Part shown: positions 1 to 12,688 of the stretch, piece by piece
Layout of the letters: each line of letters opens with the position of its first letter
Position numbering within the stretch: position 1 is the first letter of the stretch
From: Bondarzewia mesenterica
Lineage: Eukaryota > Basidiomycota > Agaricomycetes > Russulales > Bondarzewiaceae
Assembly (NCBI GenBank): GCA_004802705.1
Contig: SGPL01000110.1
Coordinates: 1 to 64,000 of the forward strand
Direction: 5' to 3'
DNA length: 64,000 nucleotides
Translations under genes and position numbers: made by a program
The notes under the pieces: model-generated
Told to the model about the DNA's origin: nothing
Databases searched by the model: none
What the model saw: only the letters and a program-made list of their open reading frames with translations

Positions 1-1299
1 CAGCATCGCGAGCATCCACCACGCCAGCACGCCGGCCGTCGTTTCGGATCCCGCGGCGCTGAGGAAATAAAGTGAGGTTCGAGGCGTAGAATGAGGAGAG
101 GACGAGGAGAGGACGACGCACTACATCGTCGCGGCCAGCCAGGCGTTCTCGCGGATCGAGAGGTCGTGTCGCTCCCGCTGTTCCAGTAACGTCGCAGAGA
201 AACTCGGGCGCTCGTCTCCTTTTTCCTTTGAGAAACAGATTGTGTCTTTTTTCCAGAAAACGATAGGATGATTTTTGCTCACCACACGATCGCGCACGGT
301 GTTGAACAGCCCTTCGAACAGCGTCGTGCCGCGCGCGAACCATCCCTGGGCTTCGCGCTTCCACTTGGCCAGCCTGTTATGCGTACATATGCATGTGTGT
401 ATATGCGTATGAGCGCAGGTGTCGTCTTACCCATTAGGAAGGTACATCATCCACTGATCGAATCCAAACATAAATACAAAATCCGAAACAAAGAAAAAGG
501 AACACCCACCGAGAAAAATTCGACCATGTGCGCACCCGGATGCGCCGCGGTGGTCACGTGCGCGACGAGGTCGTTGATGTCGGCGATCGACGGGTCGTTC
601 GAGGAGGAGATCGCGGGCGTGTCGTACACGACGGACATGATGATCGACGCAGCCGCGCGCCGGCAGTGCTGGTCCCACCGCTTGGGCTCCGCGAGGATGC
701 CGCGCGCCAGGAGGAGGGCCTCGATCGTCTGCGCCGTGTAGTACTTCTTCACCGCCGTCTTGTTCAGCCCTTCGTGCGCCGCCTTGCGCATCCGGCGCCA
801 ACTGGTGGAGTTCGTTCAGAGGTGAACAGGGCTCGAGGGGGGGAGGGCTTACACGTTGTCGTACCGCCCGAATGCGATGACGAGACCCCCGGTCATGAGG
901 TTGATCAGGTTGCGCGGACGGTCAGAGTAGATGCTCGTGCGGCGGTCCAGCAGGTCCGAGGCTGCTTCCTGCGAGTTGAGCACGAGGAAGGGTTGCCCGA
1001 GGACGCTGAAATAGACCACATCGCCTTGAGCGTCGGCCGGAAATGTTAGCAGGGGAATACAGGAAAAAGGAAGCAATTGGAGTTTACTCACCGTAGGTCT
1101 CTTTCCAGTCGATAAAAGTCAACCATTGCTTGCTGTTGGGCTGCATGATGTTGCCCACGATGGGAAGCCCCCGGGGCCCTGGAGGGACCTTCCGCCAGGG
1201 ACTCCTGATGTATCTGATGGTCGTCAAAACGAAGAGGGTGAAGAAGCACCCGATGATGAGGGGTTTATGGAGCAAAAGCTCATCGACGACCATAGACAT
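1..1299 (-). CDS. Cytochrome P450 monooxygenase, 5' part (runs off window start)
   Basis: This is a membrane-anchored haem monooxygenase of the fungal class II type, cut by the window edge. The chosen start (MSMVVDELLLHKPL) is followed by a hydrophobic anchor and the proline-rich hinge PPGPRGLPIVGN. The next exons carry the WRRMRKAAHEGL region (helix C) and the VVYDTPA stretch. The last visible exon at bases 1-60 encodes the I-helix AGSETTAGVLAWWMLAML. The ExxR and haem-cysteine region lie outside the window. Introns interrupt the gene after the hinge exon (donor near base 1091), after FGRYDN and later. It is a close paralogue of the P450 at 42023-44027, with long stretches in common. The substrate cannot be told from sequence. 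An upstream in-frame ATG at 1482 is possible but would precede the anchor with unrelated residues. Confidence 0.88.
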
Positions 1300-2932
1300 G
1301 GAGGGTATGTTCGAGAAAACCATGTTAAAGAAGAGAATTGGGACAGACGCCTTGTTGCTGTATCCGACGTCTCGACCAGCGGTATTTATGCGCAGACGAC
1401 CATTCGTCGTGAGCACGATTCTCGGAATGCGGGATGTCCAAGCATGCTCAAAGCTCGACTGCGAGGCATCCCAAACATCCACTCTATGTCGTCCGGCTTA
1501 CCTACGAATGCGGGATCGCAACGCAATAATGCAATGTTGCTCGAAATGTAAGCGTCTTGCATGTCAGCGAAGTCGGTGCACCTACAACCTCCGCCAAAGC
1601 CGGCGCTTTTTCTATGCGCATGCAGGCGAGGATTCATCTTCTTGGAATGGAATGGGCGAGCGTCGCTCGCGCAGGTAGGATTTTCATACGCGTTGCCAAC
1701 GGTGCCGTCAACCAAAACTTGAAAGCATATCTGCTATGCTGAGAGGAAATGTCGCGCACGATGCGTCTCACCTCCAGAAGGATTTTCAGGGTGAAGTTTG
1801 AGGTGTTTGTCCAAGTCAATGATGACCGATCGGGAGGTCCACCTAACAAAAATTGCCCGAGAGAAAGACTTCCTCGCTTCTGCCGTAGAGACCGACGGGA
1901 AGCGCGCCACGGAAATGGAGAGGGTTTTGCCAGAACCGGTCCCATAGGATAAATTGGAGGTTCACGGAAGATAAGCGGAAATGAGGACGCTCAGGCAGGT
2001 ATTCACAGACTTCGTGCGTGGTGGTGACATCGCAGAGATTCTCACTATCCTTTAGGTTATGGAGAATCTCACTGAATGGTAGCGGAGAACGAAGGCATGA
2101 TGGCGTGACATCCATATAACACCTATCGCTCGATATCAAAGATAAGAGTAAAACGACCATGGGAGGATAGCGCACCTTTATATCATTGTCAACCACAGCT
2201 TCGTCATGAAGACCGTCTTTTTCTGTCTCATGCTCTGAAAATCTTGGATGGCAAAAGCGAGGTCAAATCGCGATAAAACAACAAGAACCACGAGAGCGTG
2301 TCAAGCAACGACAGTTTCTAAAGTCTCGATTGCAATCTTAGGAACGCGTTCCGATAATAGGTCATGCATGGTTGAGACCTACGTCCAACAGATGAACGAA
2401 AACACCCGATTTGCCTGCTCATGTCAAGACACAACGAGACAGACTACGCACCATCTGGGTTATTCAACTGCGATTTATGAACAACTTGTGAACGACTGTA
2501 TTTTTGCGCAATGACAGATGGCTTATCAGTTTGACAATCATCATGGCGTTAGGAACTGTGCAAGCGCTTGTCTAGTTTCACCGACACGGTTTGGGCAGAA
2601 AGAGTCCTGTATTAGTCGGACGTAGAGGGGGAGGGCCTTGTGCAATCTTGCACAGTTCTGCAAGTAGGTGCAGTGGTTTCCGAGTCGGAGCCAAGTCGGA
2701 GCAGAGCTGCAGCGGCGAGTCACGCTCTGTCGCGCAGCACGTGAAATGACAGGGACGCGATATTTGTCACGCTCAACATCGGACACCCTCGAGTAATGCA
2801 TGAATCTCACGTACATACATCTACATAATTTGAAAGGAGTGGACGCACGGACCACCTAGGACTGGCCGGCACTGTTTTTTTTTTCTCCTTTGAACACCGA
2901 CCTCCAGCCAACGGACGCGATCATAGCAGGTC
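1300..2932. other. Intergenic stretch between divergent P450 and SDR genes
   Basis: About 1.6 kb holding the 5' regions of both neighbours. Several open frames of 60-120 codons exist on both strands, but none resembles a known family and none shows sensible splice continuity. I see no coding gene here. Confidence 0.5.
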
Positions 2933-4119
2933 ATGGGCCAAGCTGCCAGCATCCTCTCGCAAACCTTTCCCCCTTCCTCCCATTTCTCAGCCAACGACAT
3001 TCCTGACCTGACAGGTCGGATTGCTCTCGTGACAGGTGGAAACGCCGGTATTGGGAAAGAAACAGTTCGGGCCTTGCTTGAGCACAACGCAACTGTGTAT
3101 CTCGCTGCGAGGTCTCGAGAGAAAGCAGAGGTGGCGATTGCTGAGCTCAAGGAGAGCACGGGCAAGGAGGCGCGGTTTATACAATGTGATTTGGCCAGCT
3201 TGAAGAGCGTGAGGGATGCAGCAGCACAATTTCTCACCAAGGAGTCTGAGTTGCATATCCTGTTCAATAACGGGTGCGTACCTCTTCTTCCTACCGCCCT
3301 CCCTTATTATCGCGAACGGTGACCAGGGGTGTGCTGAACCCTCCGATGGACCAGCTCACTGTTGAAGGCCTCGACCTCCAATGGGGCGTCAACTGTGTCG
3401 GCCCCTTCCTCTTGACCACCTTGCTCCTCTCCGCCCTCCTCTATGGCGCAAAGTCATCTCCCGACGGTAAAAGCAGGGTCGTTAACACGTCGTCCATTGC
3501 AGCTTATGGAGACGTCATACATTGGGACTCGTTCAAGCCTGGTAAGGCAAGGGACCGAATGGGGGCATTGAGGTTATACATGCAGAGTAAACACGTCAGT
3601 ATTCCTCCTTCTTTCTTTATTATATTTCCCTCCCTCCCAAAAACTGTATTGATCGCTGTACGGCAGGCCGATGTCGTCTTTGCGCGCGAGCTCGGCCGCC
3701 GATACGGAGAGAGTATCGTTTCGACGGCCGTGAACCCTGGAAACATCCGCACCACACTGTATCGGCATTATCCTTCCGTACTGGAACGTATATTAGTACG
3801 TTCACTGGTCATACCCTGAATAAGTCTTGGCTCAGACGTACTCACGATTCTGACCGATAGTTCTTGTCAATGTATTCTCCTCAGAAGGGTGCGCTTACGC
3901 AGCTTTGGGCCGGAACGTCGCCCGAGACTGTCGACTTTAACGGCAAGGTATTCGCCTCACAATACCACCCGCTCGTTTAGTCGAAGTTGTTTACCTTTCG
4001 CGTTTGCGCAGTTCCTTATACCGTTCGCCCGAGTAGGGGAATGCCGCGCCGCGGCGAATAACCCAGAAATTGGAAAGCGGTTGTGGGAGTATTTCGAGGA
4101 TGTGACCCAGGAGCACTGA
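2933..4119 (+). CDS. Short-chain dehydrogenase/reductase (retinol dehydrogenase/WWOX-like)
   Basis: An NAD(P)-dependent oxidoreductase of the SDR family, about 310 residues. Five exons join in frame: 2933-3273, 3327-3594, 3667-3795, 3861-3947 and 4012-4119. The introns start GTGCGT, GTCAGT, GTACGT and GTATTC and end in AG. The Rossmann nucleotide-binding motif TGGNAGIGKE lies near residue 35, the NNG motif spans the first splice junction, the catalytic serine is in VVNTSSIAAYG, and the YxxxK motif is YMQSK. The C-terminal PGNIRTTLYRH stretch matches the usual PG region after the active site. The protein is cytosolic or loosely membrane associated; the substrate is unknown. It could serve the adjacent P450 or act in general detoxification. 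Confidence 0.92.
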
Positions 4120-5351
4120 GCCGATTGGTACCATATGCAATCTCAGACATTCACGGGCAGTAAACATTGCTCTAACCAAACATTTTCGCCATGCGCGTAA
4201 TCCAACTACTTATTTGTGAGTAAAGTACGGAACGTCGAGTCAACAATCACCTGCTTCTCAGGGTCACCACAAACTACTCGGTTGCACTTCGCTATCTGGA
4301 TTCCGGCGGCTGTTTCAGGAAGCAGTAGCAGTGATCCTCATTCCTTCTCTGGATGGCATTTGGGAATGGAAGCAAAGTGTTGAACAAGAAATCACAAGCT
4401 TTTGACCATCCCTTGATACACAATTGAGTCAGATTGTCATGCATGTTGCCCGTGTCAAATCAGAAATGCTTATCGTATATACTAAACAGAACTGGTGTGC
4501 TGTAGCGCTCACACATGTTCAATACTGAATTGGAGGGATACGCACTAGTGGGAAGGGTCTCTGAATGATATGGAGTTTAAAGGCATGATAAATAGAAGCA
4601 ACACACCTCGTACTTGTCAAAGAGTTGAAAATATGGCACAAAATAACTAATGTCGTAAGTAGTTAGATGCGAGAAGCGCTCGGGAATGCTGAAGGTGAGA
4701 AGAAATTCAGATAGATCCTGATCCTTTACTTATGGCAAAAAAGGCAGGCTCTACGGACAGCGGGATGTCTGGGGCAAGGTCAGCGGAAAGAAGTGTTACA
4801 AGCATGTGCCGGTGCAGACTCTCGAATTTAAGGCCCATGTATGAAGTGACTGGCAGGCTTTTATGAGGGTAGTCGGTGTTGCGACGTTATCTCGTAATTC
4901 AGCTAATACATACGAGGACTACTGAAGAACGAGCTCTTTCAGATACGACTATTATTAAAGGCAATTGAAAATACTTAGACACTGAAAGGTAAGACTTACA
5001 TGTGATTCAGGGTGTTTGAAAAACGCGCTTGTGTGGATGGAGAAGCAGTCAGCAGTATGTAAGTTCTTACCAATGTGGCAAGGAGTCCATCCAGCAGCTC
5101 AAGATCGTGTCGTAAGGTTGCTCGTGCTTGTCATGCACACGCAGACATGCGCAATGGAAATCAATTAAACTGGAATATAACCAAATGGCATCAGTAAAAG
5201 AGTAAAAGAGTGACCCGTTGGGGACATACCAGATGGCTTGAGTTCTCTGTCCTGAGCTCGGAATTCCGCTCCGACTAAGTAGCTGCGGATATATAAACCC
5301 TACCTGCAGGACTTGAATCAGTGTCAACTTCGTTCCACATACGGGCACAAC
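4120..5351. other. Intergenic stretch, no gene seen
   Basis: About 1.2 kb of AT-rich sequence without coding character. It contains the TATA-like promoter of the following gene near its right end and nothing else I can support. Confidence 0.5.
5290..5297 (+). promoter_or_regulatory. TATA box upstream of the NTF2-like gene
   Basis: TATATAAA lies 55 nt before the chosen ATG at 5352, the usual spacing for a fungal promoter with a short leader. This supports the 5352 start over the upstream ATG at 5313, which would leave almost no leader. Confidence 0.5.
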
Positions 5352-5934
5352 ATGACGTTCATCACTGTTCCTACGCTTTCTCTGCAGCAGTCTGTCGTGC
5401 TCACCTGGCTCGAAGCGCTCTCGCGTTTTGACACAGAGACGTTGGGTGCGCTGCTCGCAGAGGACTACATAAGTGCTATTCGCCCAACGTCCATGGGACA
5501 ACCTGACAAGGGGAAGGAAGCCGGGCTCAAATTGGCGAGCAGTACAAAGACGCTGTTTGGCGAGAATGAGATCAAGGTTAGTTTTATACATTGGCTGAGC
5601 TGCATCTTTATGCTGATGCCACTCTGGTAGATCGAAATATATGACCTTGTCGAGACCCAAAGAAAGGTTTGGGTTCATGTGAGTAAACTCACCTGATATT
5701 GAACCCCAGTGGCGATGGGACAGGAGAGAGGATAAACCGTTAGCTAACACCGCATGCCTGACGATGTAGGCGAGGCTGACGTCCGAGACGACGACCGGTG
5801 TGAAGTATAACTCGGAGTCGATCTTCATGTTCACATTTGGAGAGAACGTAGAGCCGAAGATCAAGAAGATCACTGAGTTTTGCGACAGTCAAGTGTCGAA
5901 GGAGTTTGGCGAGAAATTGAGGCAGGGACTGTAG
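5352..5934 (+). CDS. Small NTF2/SnoaL-like fold protein
   Basis: A protein of about 145 residues spliced from three exons: 5352-5576, 5631-5678 and 5770-5934. Both introns have GT..AG ends and preserve the frame. The layout fits the NTF2-like superfamily: an N-terminal helix (VVLTWLEALSRFDTETLGALLAEDY), a curved sheet with a conserved polar centre, and a closing strand (FMFTFGENVEPKIKKITEFCDS). Members are small cytosolic proteins without a signal peptide and range from polyketide cyclases to unknown functions. The family name comes from the fold pattern alone and no catalytic claim is made. It sits between an SDR and a GH27 gene. Confidence 0.65.
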
Positions 5935-6846
5935 GGGTAGAAATGGTTCAGGAAGCGCTCGTACCATGCATGTTTAACATGTTCATCCATCATGCATCCG
6001 TCGTTGATTTCATTTCAGAATGTATCGGTTTTCATGTGAGCCCCCAGCACATCCATCTACTCAAAATCAATTCAGTGTAAGTTATGGCCTACACACCTGT
6101 GAGTTGTAAGAAATGCATCGGGTGTACCCACTACTACAGAGCATTTAGAAAGCCTGAAGTTTGTTCAGTTATGAACTAGTACGTACATTCAAATTTAGTC
6201 CTAAGTTTGATATTCCTGTATGTGAAATCAAAAACTGGGTTGACGCCCCTGCAAACTCAAGGTGACGAGCGACGTACAGCGATTGAGCCAACGTGCAGCG
6301 CGATTCGTCGCAGATGAGAATAAGTATGCGTCCGATGCATTTCAAAAGTAAGCTACAGAAACCCTAAGTGAAAAATTGATCAAATTGTGAGGACGGCAAG
6401 GACAGTTCAGTGCAATTGAGTGCCGTCATATCGAAAGCAGGGCTGCCCAAAGACTGAGAGTACAGCTAAACGATGTAAGTAAGAGTCGCTGGTGAATGAC
6501 GGTAGACCTTATGTTGCCAGATGCAACGAAAATGAAACTTCAATGAACTTCGGACGGGAAGCACGTGACTTCAAAGTCTCACTTTGCGAGGTTGTTGCGA
6601 GGAGGCGCCAGACGAACAACTTGAACAGTGTCCGCCACCACTGCCCGCCACAGACGATCGGTTATTCACTTGCAAACACATTAACTGCTCAGAAAGCATG
6701 CAACAACATTGGAACCTCTGTGTGATCATTTTCTCGTCGAATGGGAAGAGCAAAGTGGTAACTGCAACGCCCAAACCACCGATATAATAACCTGATTGAT
6801 CCCTTTTAATTGCTATTCTTGCGCTTCATGCTATACATCAGTCCCT
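5935..6846. other. Intergenic stretch between convergent genes
   Basis: About 0.9 kb between the 3' ends of the NTF2-like gene and the alpha-galactosidase gene. Open frames of 60-80 codons occur on both strands without family resemblance. I see nothing functional beyond likely 3' untranslated sequence. Confidence 0.45.
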
Positions 6847-9283
6847 TCAACCCCCGACATGCGTGCCATTCTCCGCAGTGCACTGGAACCACACCGCACA
6901 ATCGGGGTATATGTTGCTTGGCTCGTCTCCGGCATCCTTCAGCAGGAGCGCGACTACCCCGTGTGGGGCCACACTCGCAGCCGTGAAGTTACGAACGGCT
7001 GTTCCGTTGTCCGTGTGCGTCCACAAATCCTGTATTGTATGTCAGCATGATTCCGCTAAATATTTGGATATGGAGATGCTTGCCCTGACGGAGTACTGCC
7101 GTCCAGCGCGAATCCACGGTGACTCGGTGAGGTTGAAGAATAGGTCCGAGGGTCCGTCGAGCGTGTTCAGCTATTTTCGGAAGCATGCAGACACGTCAAC
7201 ACGGTAGCTCAAGATGAAGTGCTATGAATAGCGCACCAGCATGACCACTGTCCCGTTCTGGCTCGGCCCGCTCCAGTACTGAGCAGGATATGTGTCATTG
7301 CTGGTCCAATCGGGCTGTGATGATGAGGAAATCAAGCACTTGATTCATAAATGTTGCGATGAGCAGCGTAAACTAACGTTTATCCCCCATCGGAAAGGCG
7401 AGATGCTGGAGCCTTCGACGGGATCCTGGTTGATGGCGAGAATCTCCGTGTTCTTCAAAATTCCCAGAATGTCGTTGGTGATGGCAGACAACTTTGAATA
7501 TAACGATAGCAGTCAGCATGATATCAATGTATACACAGCACGAGGAGACCCACGTTCGTCCCAATCAGGAGAGGTGACTTCATGAGAGCCCAGGCAGTAA
7601 AGTGGGACTTCGCTTCTTCATAGGTCAAACCGCCGTTTCCACTGAAGAAACAGTTCGTTTCAATTACAAAAATAAATTCCGAGCGCGAATTTCTCGAGCA
7701 ATAAGTTGGCGTACAGTTGAAGCTGTTGATGGAAATTTGTGAGCGAAGAGGATGATCTGATATCTAATCAGGCTTACCATATCCAAATCGTTTCTCCCGT
7801 AGAAGTCAGTGGCCTGGGTGATAAACGAGTTGCTGGGCAGAACATCAGAAATCTGTGCCGACTTTCAGAATTTAAAGAGAACAGACAAATTGATAATGGC
7901 AGTCAAAGAAGGCCAGTTAGGGCCAATATCGCCTGTAGTCTGCGAGATTCATAGGTATGCCATGAGTGGGCTGACAAGCCATGGAGCTAATTTTTATTTC
8001 TTACACGCCAGCTGTGTCCCATTTGAGAACCCCAGCTAAAGCGAAAGCATGAGTTCATGCAATGCGAAGGCCCTGAAAGAGAACGCACAGCCATACTTGG
8101 CTCTGTGCAAAGTGAATTATCAGCGATTGAATCACCGCATCACGCTAGCTTCGCTCTTACCCAACCCCACTCGCATAAAGAAAAGACGACCTTGAGTTTG
8201 AAATTTTGAGAAACTGAAGCAATGGCGTCCGCCATGCGTTGATATTCTGATGAATCAGACAAAAAGGTCAGTTAGAGCGCGCGATCGGTGTGGTCAAATC
8301 GACATGCTTCCAACAATGCCCTGGCGGATGATATCGTCAAACGGAACTTGTGAATGAGAATGTCAGTTCTCCAGCAATGCCATGAAATATGGGCCAGAAA
8401 ACGCACTCGCGCAGTTGTCGTATTTAAGATAATCGAAGCCCCACTCCTGGAAGAAGGTTTGTGCATCTTGCTCCTCGTGCTCGAACGAGCCGGGATAGCC
8501 AGCGCATGTGAACCATCCCGAGTCGCTATACTGTTATTACCGTCATGAAGAAGTTGGCTGCAACGGCTTTGTGGTATATGTTACTCACAATTCCAGCTTT
8601 GCTGCAGGCGGATGTGGATATTGTCCAATCAATGCCTCTCAAAAAAAAAATGAAAATCGTTGACTTACAAGCCGAGGGCGTGAATCTGCGTCGTGAGGGC
8701 CTTCATCCCGCTCTTGAAGCGAACCGTATCTGTTTGCAATCAGCTACATGTTAATACATCTACACATGAAGGTGGACTGACCAGGGACCACTGCGCCCGT
8801 AGAGGTCCTGTTTTTCTCTGCCCAGCAATCATCGAGGTTCACATGGGAGTAGCCTGCATCCTGTACAAGGCAAGTTTCGGAACCCTTACGAGTAAGTTTT
8901 AATAGCGCGAATACTAACTTGAAGACCAAGAGACTTCATTAACTTGGCGGTGGTAACGATCAGGTCCTCATCGATGTCACACTGTGGACCAACCATCTAT
9001 GAGGTCCCGTGTATCATCAAAATAAGTTCAAACCTGGTATGCGTTCCACGCTTAAGACAACATCATGAGATTCACGGCCATTCAGAACTGTTTATGATAC
9101 TTACTGTTGTAGCCGAGAACTGGGATCCAAACCGCATGTCAGAACGTTCACAGAACGAGATCGATTATACTAACCAGGCAATTTGGCGACACCATTGTTC
9201 AAACCCAGGACAGGGTTCAAGAACACGACAAAGCTGAGAAGAGCCCACCCTGCCATGAAGACAGAACGAAAACTTGGAAACAT
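6847..9283 (-). CDS. Secreted alpha-galactosidase, GH27 (copy 1)
   Basis: A retaining glycosidase releasing terminal alpha-galactose from plant oligosaccharides and galactomannans. It is spliced from more than ten small exons into roughly 430 residues. A hydrophobic N-terminal signal ([18 protein letters not shown]) precedes the mature start [19 protein letters not shown]. Then come CDIDED, the HVNLDDCW strand, the nucleophile motif YLKYDNCA (Asp) and the acid/base region [31 protein letters not shown] and a C-terminal beta domain follow. Most introns are GT..AG, but the one after YSVR starts with GCAAGC, a GC-AG intron. The small exon around [11 protein letters not shown] needs a 50-nt intron. 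With these junctions I see no stop or frameshift. A paralogue lies at 45123-47774. Confidence 0.9.
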
Positions 9284-10993
9284 GGTTGCCGGAGTCAACA
9301 CAATGAGAAGAGTAACAACGAAAGCCAGATGGTCCCCACCCTCATGAGCTTTTTATATAAAAATTATCTGCATTCATGCTGGTGGGGTACTTCGACAGTT
9401 TGAGCAGAGGAACGGGAGAGTAACAGGCACTATAACCCGTGAAATACCACCTGATCATCAATGACGCTGATACGTCCGAGGAGGGACCGAAAGGCAGCAT
9501 ACATTAAGTAGACCCTTGCAGAGGTTCGCACCGAATGATCCTAGCACATGATCGCGAAGTTACGTCTGCGAGAGGTTCTGTCTTTTTGGAAGACTGGCGG
9601 CACTGCTCGGCGGGCCGTCAGAAGGGTTCTTTCAACGCTGTACCTCCACAGATCGTTGAGACATGAAAATACTGCCAGCTTCTTATGTCAGTGAGTGCGC
9701 AAGCATGATTGGGCCAGGATTGCTCCTCAGAAATTTGATGAAGATGCTGCAGACATAGTGTAAGTATAAATATCAGGAGCGGACAGGAATGGCAAAACTT
9801 GATTTGACTTGATTTGATGGAGGTTCAACTTCAGACTGTTTCGGGATGAGTCAACGACGTCTCGTCATGTTCGTACTTGACACCGACCTTAGGCCTCCTT
9901 AGGCTTTCCCCGCTGGTCAGTGCGCTTAAAGTTATACTGTTCCTACTGGTAATCCTGATTATCTCCTTCACAATCGGAATCCTAGAGCTCGCTGCTGTCC
10001 CAAGCGATGGAGGAGTGGTCGAGTTAGCACTGCCAGATATCCCTGCAACTATTGTTCACCTTGTTCACCTTTTTCTTCTCACGATGAACCTCGCAACGAC
10101 ATCTTCACAGCATCCTGTAATAAAACTCGCCTTCTTTTCTTGAGAAAACAAAAGATCATCGCACGGACGATCCCCAAAATCGATTTCAGTCTCTAAAATT
10201 CAAGCTACGCGCACGTATCTTAGGAGGATCCATGGAAACGTCTAAGGTTTCTAGCTGAGAATCTATGCTTAGTATCAAACGCGAAGTCAATCATTTACGC
10301 TTCCTCGCACGTCCTGGCTTTTATAACGGGAACGATGGCACATCCCGTTGTCTCAGCGCTTTAATATCGATGGTCCTACGCCACCCTCGCTCGGACGCGC
10401 TTGTGCCACGCTCATTGTGATGCGCCTGCGTTATACCCGCTTTGACACTCCTACAAGACTTTAAAAGGCAGCATCACACCGTTATCCTATGTAGTGGCAA
10501 CTCCTCATCCAAGCAATCAGATCGCTTTGCCTCGCTCACAGCAAAAGGTCTTTGGAATCTCCTGTTATCATTGGCTTGGGCCATCTGCGTTTAGGTCGCG
10601 CACCCTCCCACAACGATCCCGCATTCTAACAATCAACGCTCATTGAAATGTTTAACGCCACTCGACATACCACCTTGCGCAGGTTGCATGCACGAGCTAT
10701 CGTATGTATCATTTCGACCGTCAATGTCGTCTCCAGATCAGCGCCAACGATGCCGACCTCACATCATTCCATAGAAGCATGCACAGGCCACGACTCGCAT
10801 CTTTCAACGCGTCTGCCTGTTCCGGAGAAGAAACGCGTCGGAGCGGGCCACATCGAGCCTAGTCGAACGCAACAATTCTGATCTGGAAGGGGACGAACGC
10901 GCGCGTTCGGACACCGCGTGTGAGCCACACTCTGGTCTGGACGAACCATCTCCGTTCACCCGCGGTCACCGACGCTCTAACGCTACGGGCACG
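9284..10993. other. Intergenic stretch upstream of copy-1 alpha-galactosidase
   Basis: About 1.7 kb. It holds the divergent promoters of the alpha-galactosidase and the acidic coiled-coil gene. An 88-codon hydrophobic frame near 9877-10143 lacks an ATG at its start and matches nothing I know. No gene is supported. Confidence 0.45.
9351..9359 (-). promoter_or_regulatory. TATA box of copy-1 alpha-galactosidase
   Basis: On the minus strand this reads TATATAAAA, 68 nt before the ATG at 9283. The position and sequence fit a TATA element. Confidence 0.5.
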
Positions 10994-12688
10994 ATGTCTT
11001 CCTCTACTCTGGTCAATATCGCGCTTGGCGCCGCCGAGGTCCCGTCGATGCTGCCTGTCCAGATGCCCACTCCGCGCGATTTGTTTGCGGAATTGATCGC
11101 ATTCATGGAAACTCACGTACGTCGGCGCGATCCTGCGAGGAGTATGCTCACTAATACTCGTGTGGTGGAATAGGACTGGCCGCCAAGACCGTGTAGTGAC
11201 AAAGGGCCTCCACCGAGCCAGGGATGTTACCGGTTGTCTGTCATCGATGAGGAACATGATTCCGAATCGGAAGTGGAAAATGTAGTCCCGGACTCCACAC
11301 AATCGACCAATGATGCCAGCAGAGACGTCGAGCCGAGCACATTGACAGGGTTCTCGACCAAGAGAAGCGGTGGCATGACTGCTTTAATCTCCATCAATGA
11401 GGAGGAAGATGTGCGGAATGAAGAAAACAGGCAGGAACGAACGACCGCTGAGGAGGAAGAAGAACAAAACGGAGAACCTACGGAGGAACTAGCAGTCTCG
11501 AACGCAGAAGAGGAGCAAACCAAAAAAAACTACGAAGGAACAAGCGATCCCCTACGCGGAAGAGCAGCAGGTCGAAGAACCTACGGAGGAAGGAGTAGTC
11601 ACGAATGCTGAAGAACAGCAGAATGAAGACAGCACTGAGGACTGCGCTTTCACTAAGGCGGAAGATGAGCAGAACGACGAAAACAAGGAGGCACAAACGA
11701 TCATCTCTGATGATGACGACTCCTTCGAAGGTATGTCTTATGCCGCCCATTTCCTCACATTTAACCCGACATCAGGCCAAAGGCAATCCGGAAGACATTT
11801 TCCCTCTTCTTCGGGAGGCCCGTCGCAAACTATCTCAGTACGCACCTGCGGCCGCTGAGACACATCAGGTACCCGAACTCCTGGCAAAACTTGCCAATAT
11901 GATGGATGAAATCATCTACCTTAGGGATCAGCTTCTCATTGAAAAAGAGAAGCGGTTTGCCGCGGAGGCGCAGGTCCCGCGTGATGGTGACGAGGAGGAC
12001 TTCTATACCCAACTACGGACTCACAAAGCGGAGATCCGCAAGCTGAAGGTGTGTCTGCTTGGGCCGCTTTGAATTCGTGACGTCATATTGATCGCGGGTG
12101 GGTCGTCGTGGTCAGCGATCCCAGCAGGAGTGGAACGCCGAGTCTAAACAATTACGGAAGGAAGTAAGGGAACTACAGGTACAGCATAGACTCGTTAATT
12201 AAATAATCGCCCTCTAGGTGTTTGCTTACCTCCTTGCTCCTTCCAGGTGCAGAACGCATATCTGGAATCGCTGTTTCAAGCTCAGAACGCTCTCCGCACC
12301 AACGTACGTCTTCCGTCAAAATTCATAGTAGCCGAGTCCGTCTCATCCTGTGGACAGGTTCACGACCCCGCATGTCGCGCCGGCCTCCACACACCACCGC
12401 CCTCCTGGCCCAGTACGCCCCCCCGAGAGTCTTCGTCGGCAGGGAAGTTTACGAGAGGGAATGACTGTGTCGGGTCAGCGAACCACTGACGAAGCAGGAA
12501 TAACTGATTCTTCTGCGCCGCCGAGTAGCTTTCGGCAGCCCCTTCGAGAGCAGGAGGGCGAGGAGGACACAGCGGAGGAGACAGATATGGATGCAAGTGA
12601 GATGATGGCCTTGAGAGGGCAGATGAATGGGCGCATTTCGCGGCTTGGCCGTGTATCTGCGGACGGCATTGAAGACATATTTTCATGA
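10994..12688 (+). CDS. Acidic coiled-coil protein of unknown function (two apparent homopolymer frameshifts)
   Basis: I do not recognise this family. From MSSSTLVNIALGAAEV, exons join across introns starting at about 11117, 11730, 12048, 12177 and 12303. The middle is very acidic and contains degenerate repeats of the type AEEEQ..EEPTEE..VSNAEEQQ. A helical, coiled-coil-like stretch follows (NMMDEIIYLRDQLLIEKEKRF, HKAEIRKLK). The C-terminus is again acidic (EEDTAEETDMDASEMMALRG). The reading frame breaks at an A8 run (11522-11529) and again at a C7 run (12418-12424). Removing one base at each restores the repeat and the acidic tail, so these look like base-calling errors rather than real breaks. 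There is no signal peptide. A nuclear or scaffold role is possible but unsupported. Confidence 0.6.

Noticed and set aside
7860..7935. Stop codon after the AIINLS stretch in alpha-galactosidase copy 1
   Set aside because: A 50-nt GTCTGT..CCCAG intron removes it and yields the expected [12 protein letters not shown].
8395..8410. Apparent loss of a splice donor in alpha-galactosidase copy 1 after YDNCA
   Set aside because: Shifting by a few bases gives the good donor GTGCGT and keeps the frame into PFDDIIRQG.
9877..10143. 88-codon hydrophobic frame as a small membrane protein
   Set aside because: No ATG at its start, no splice partner and no resemblance to a family.
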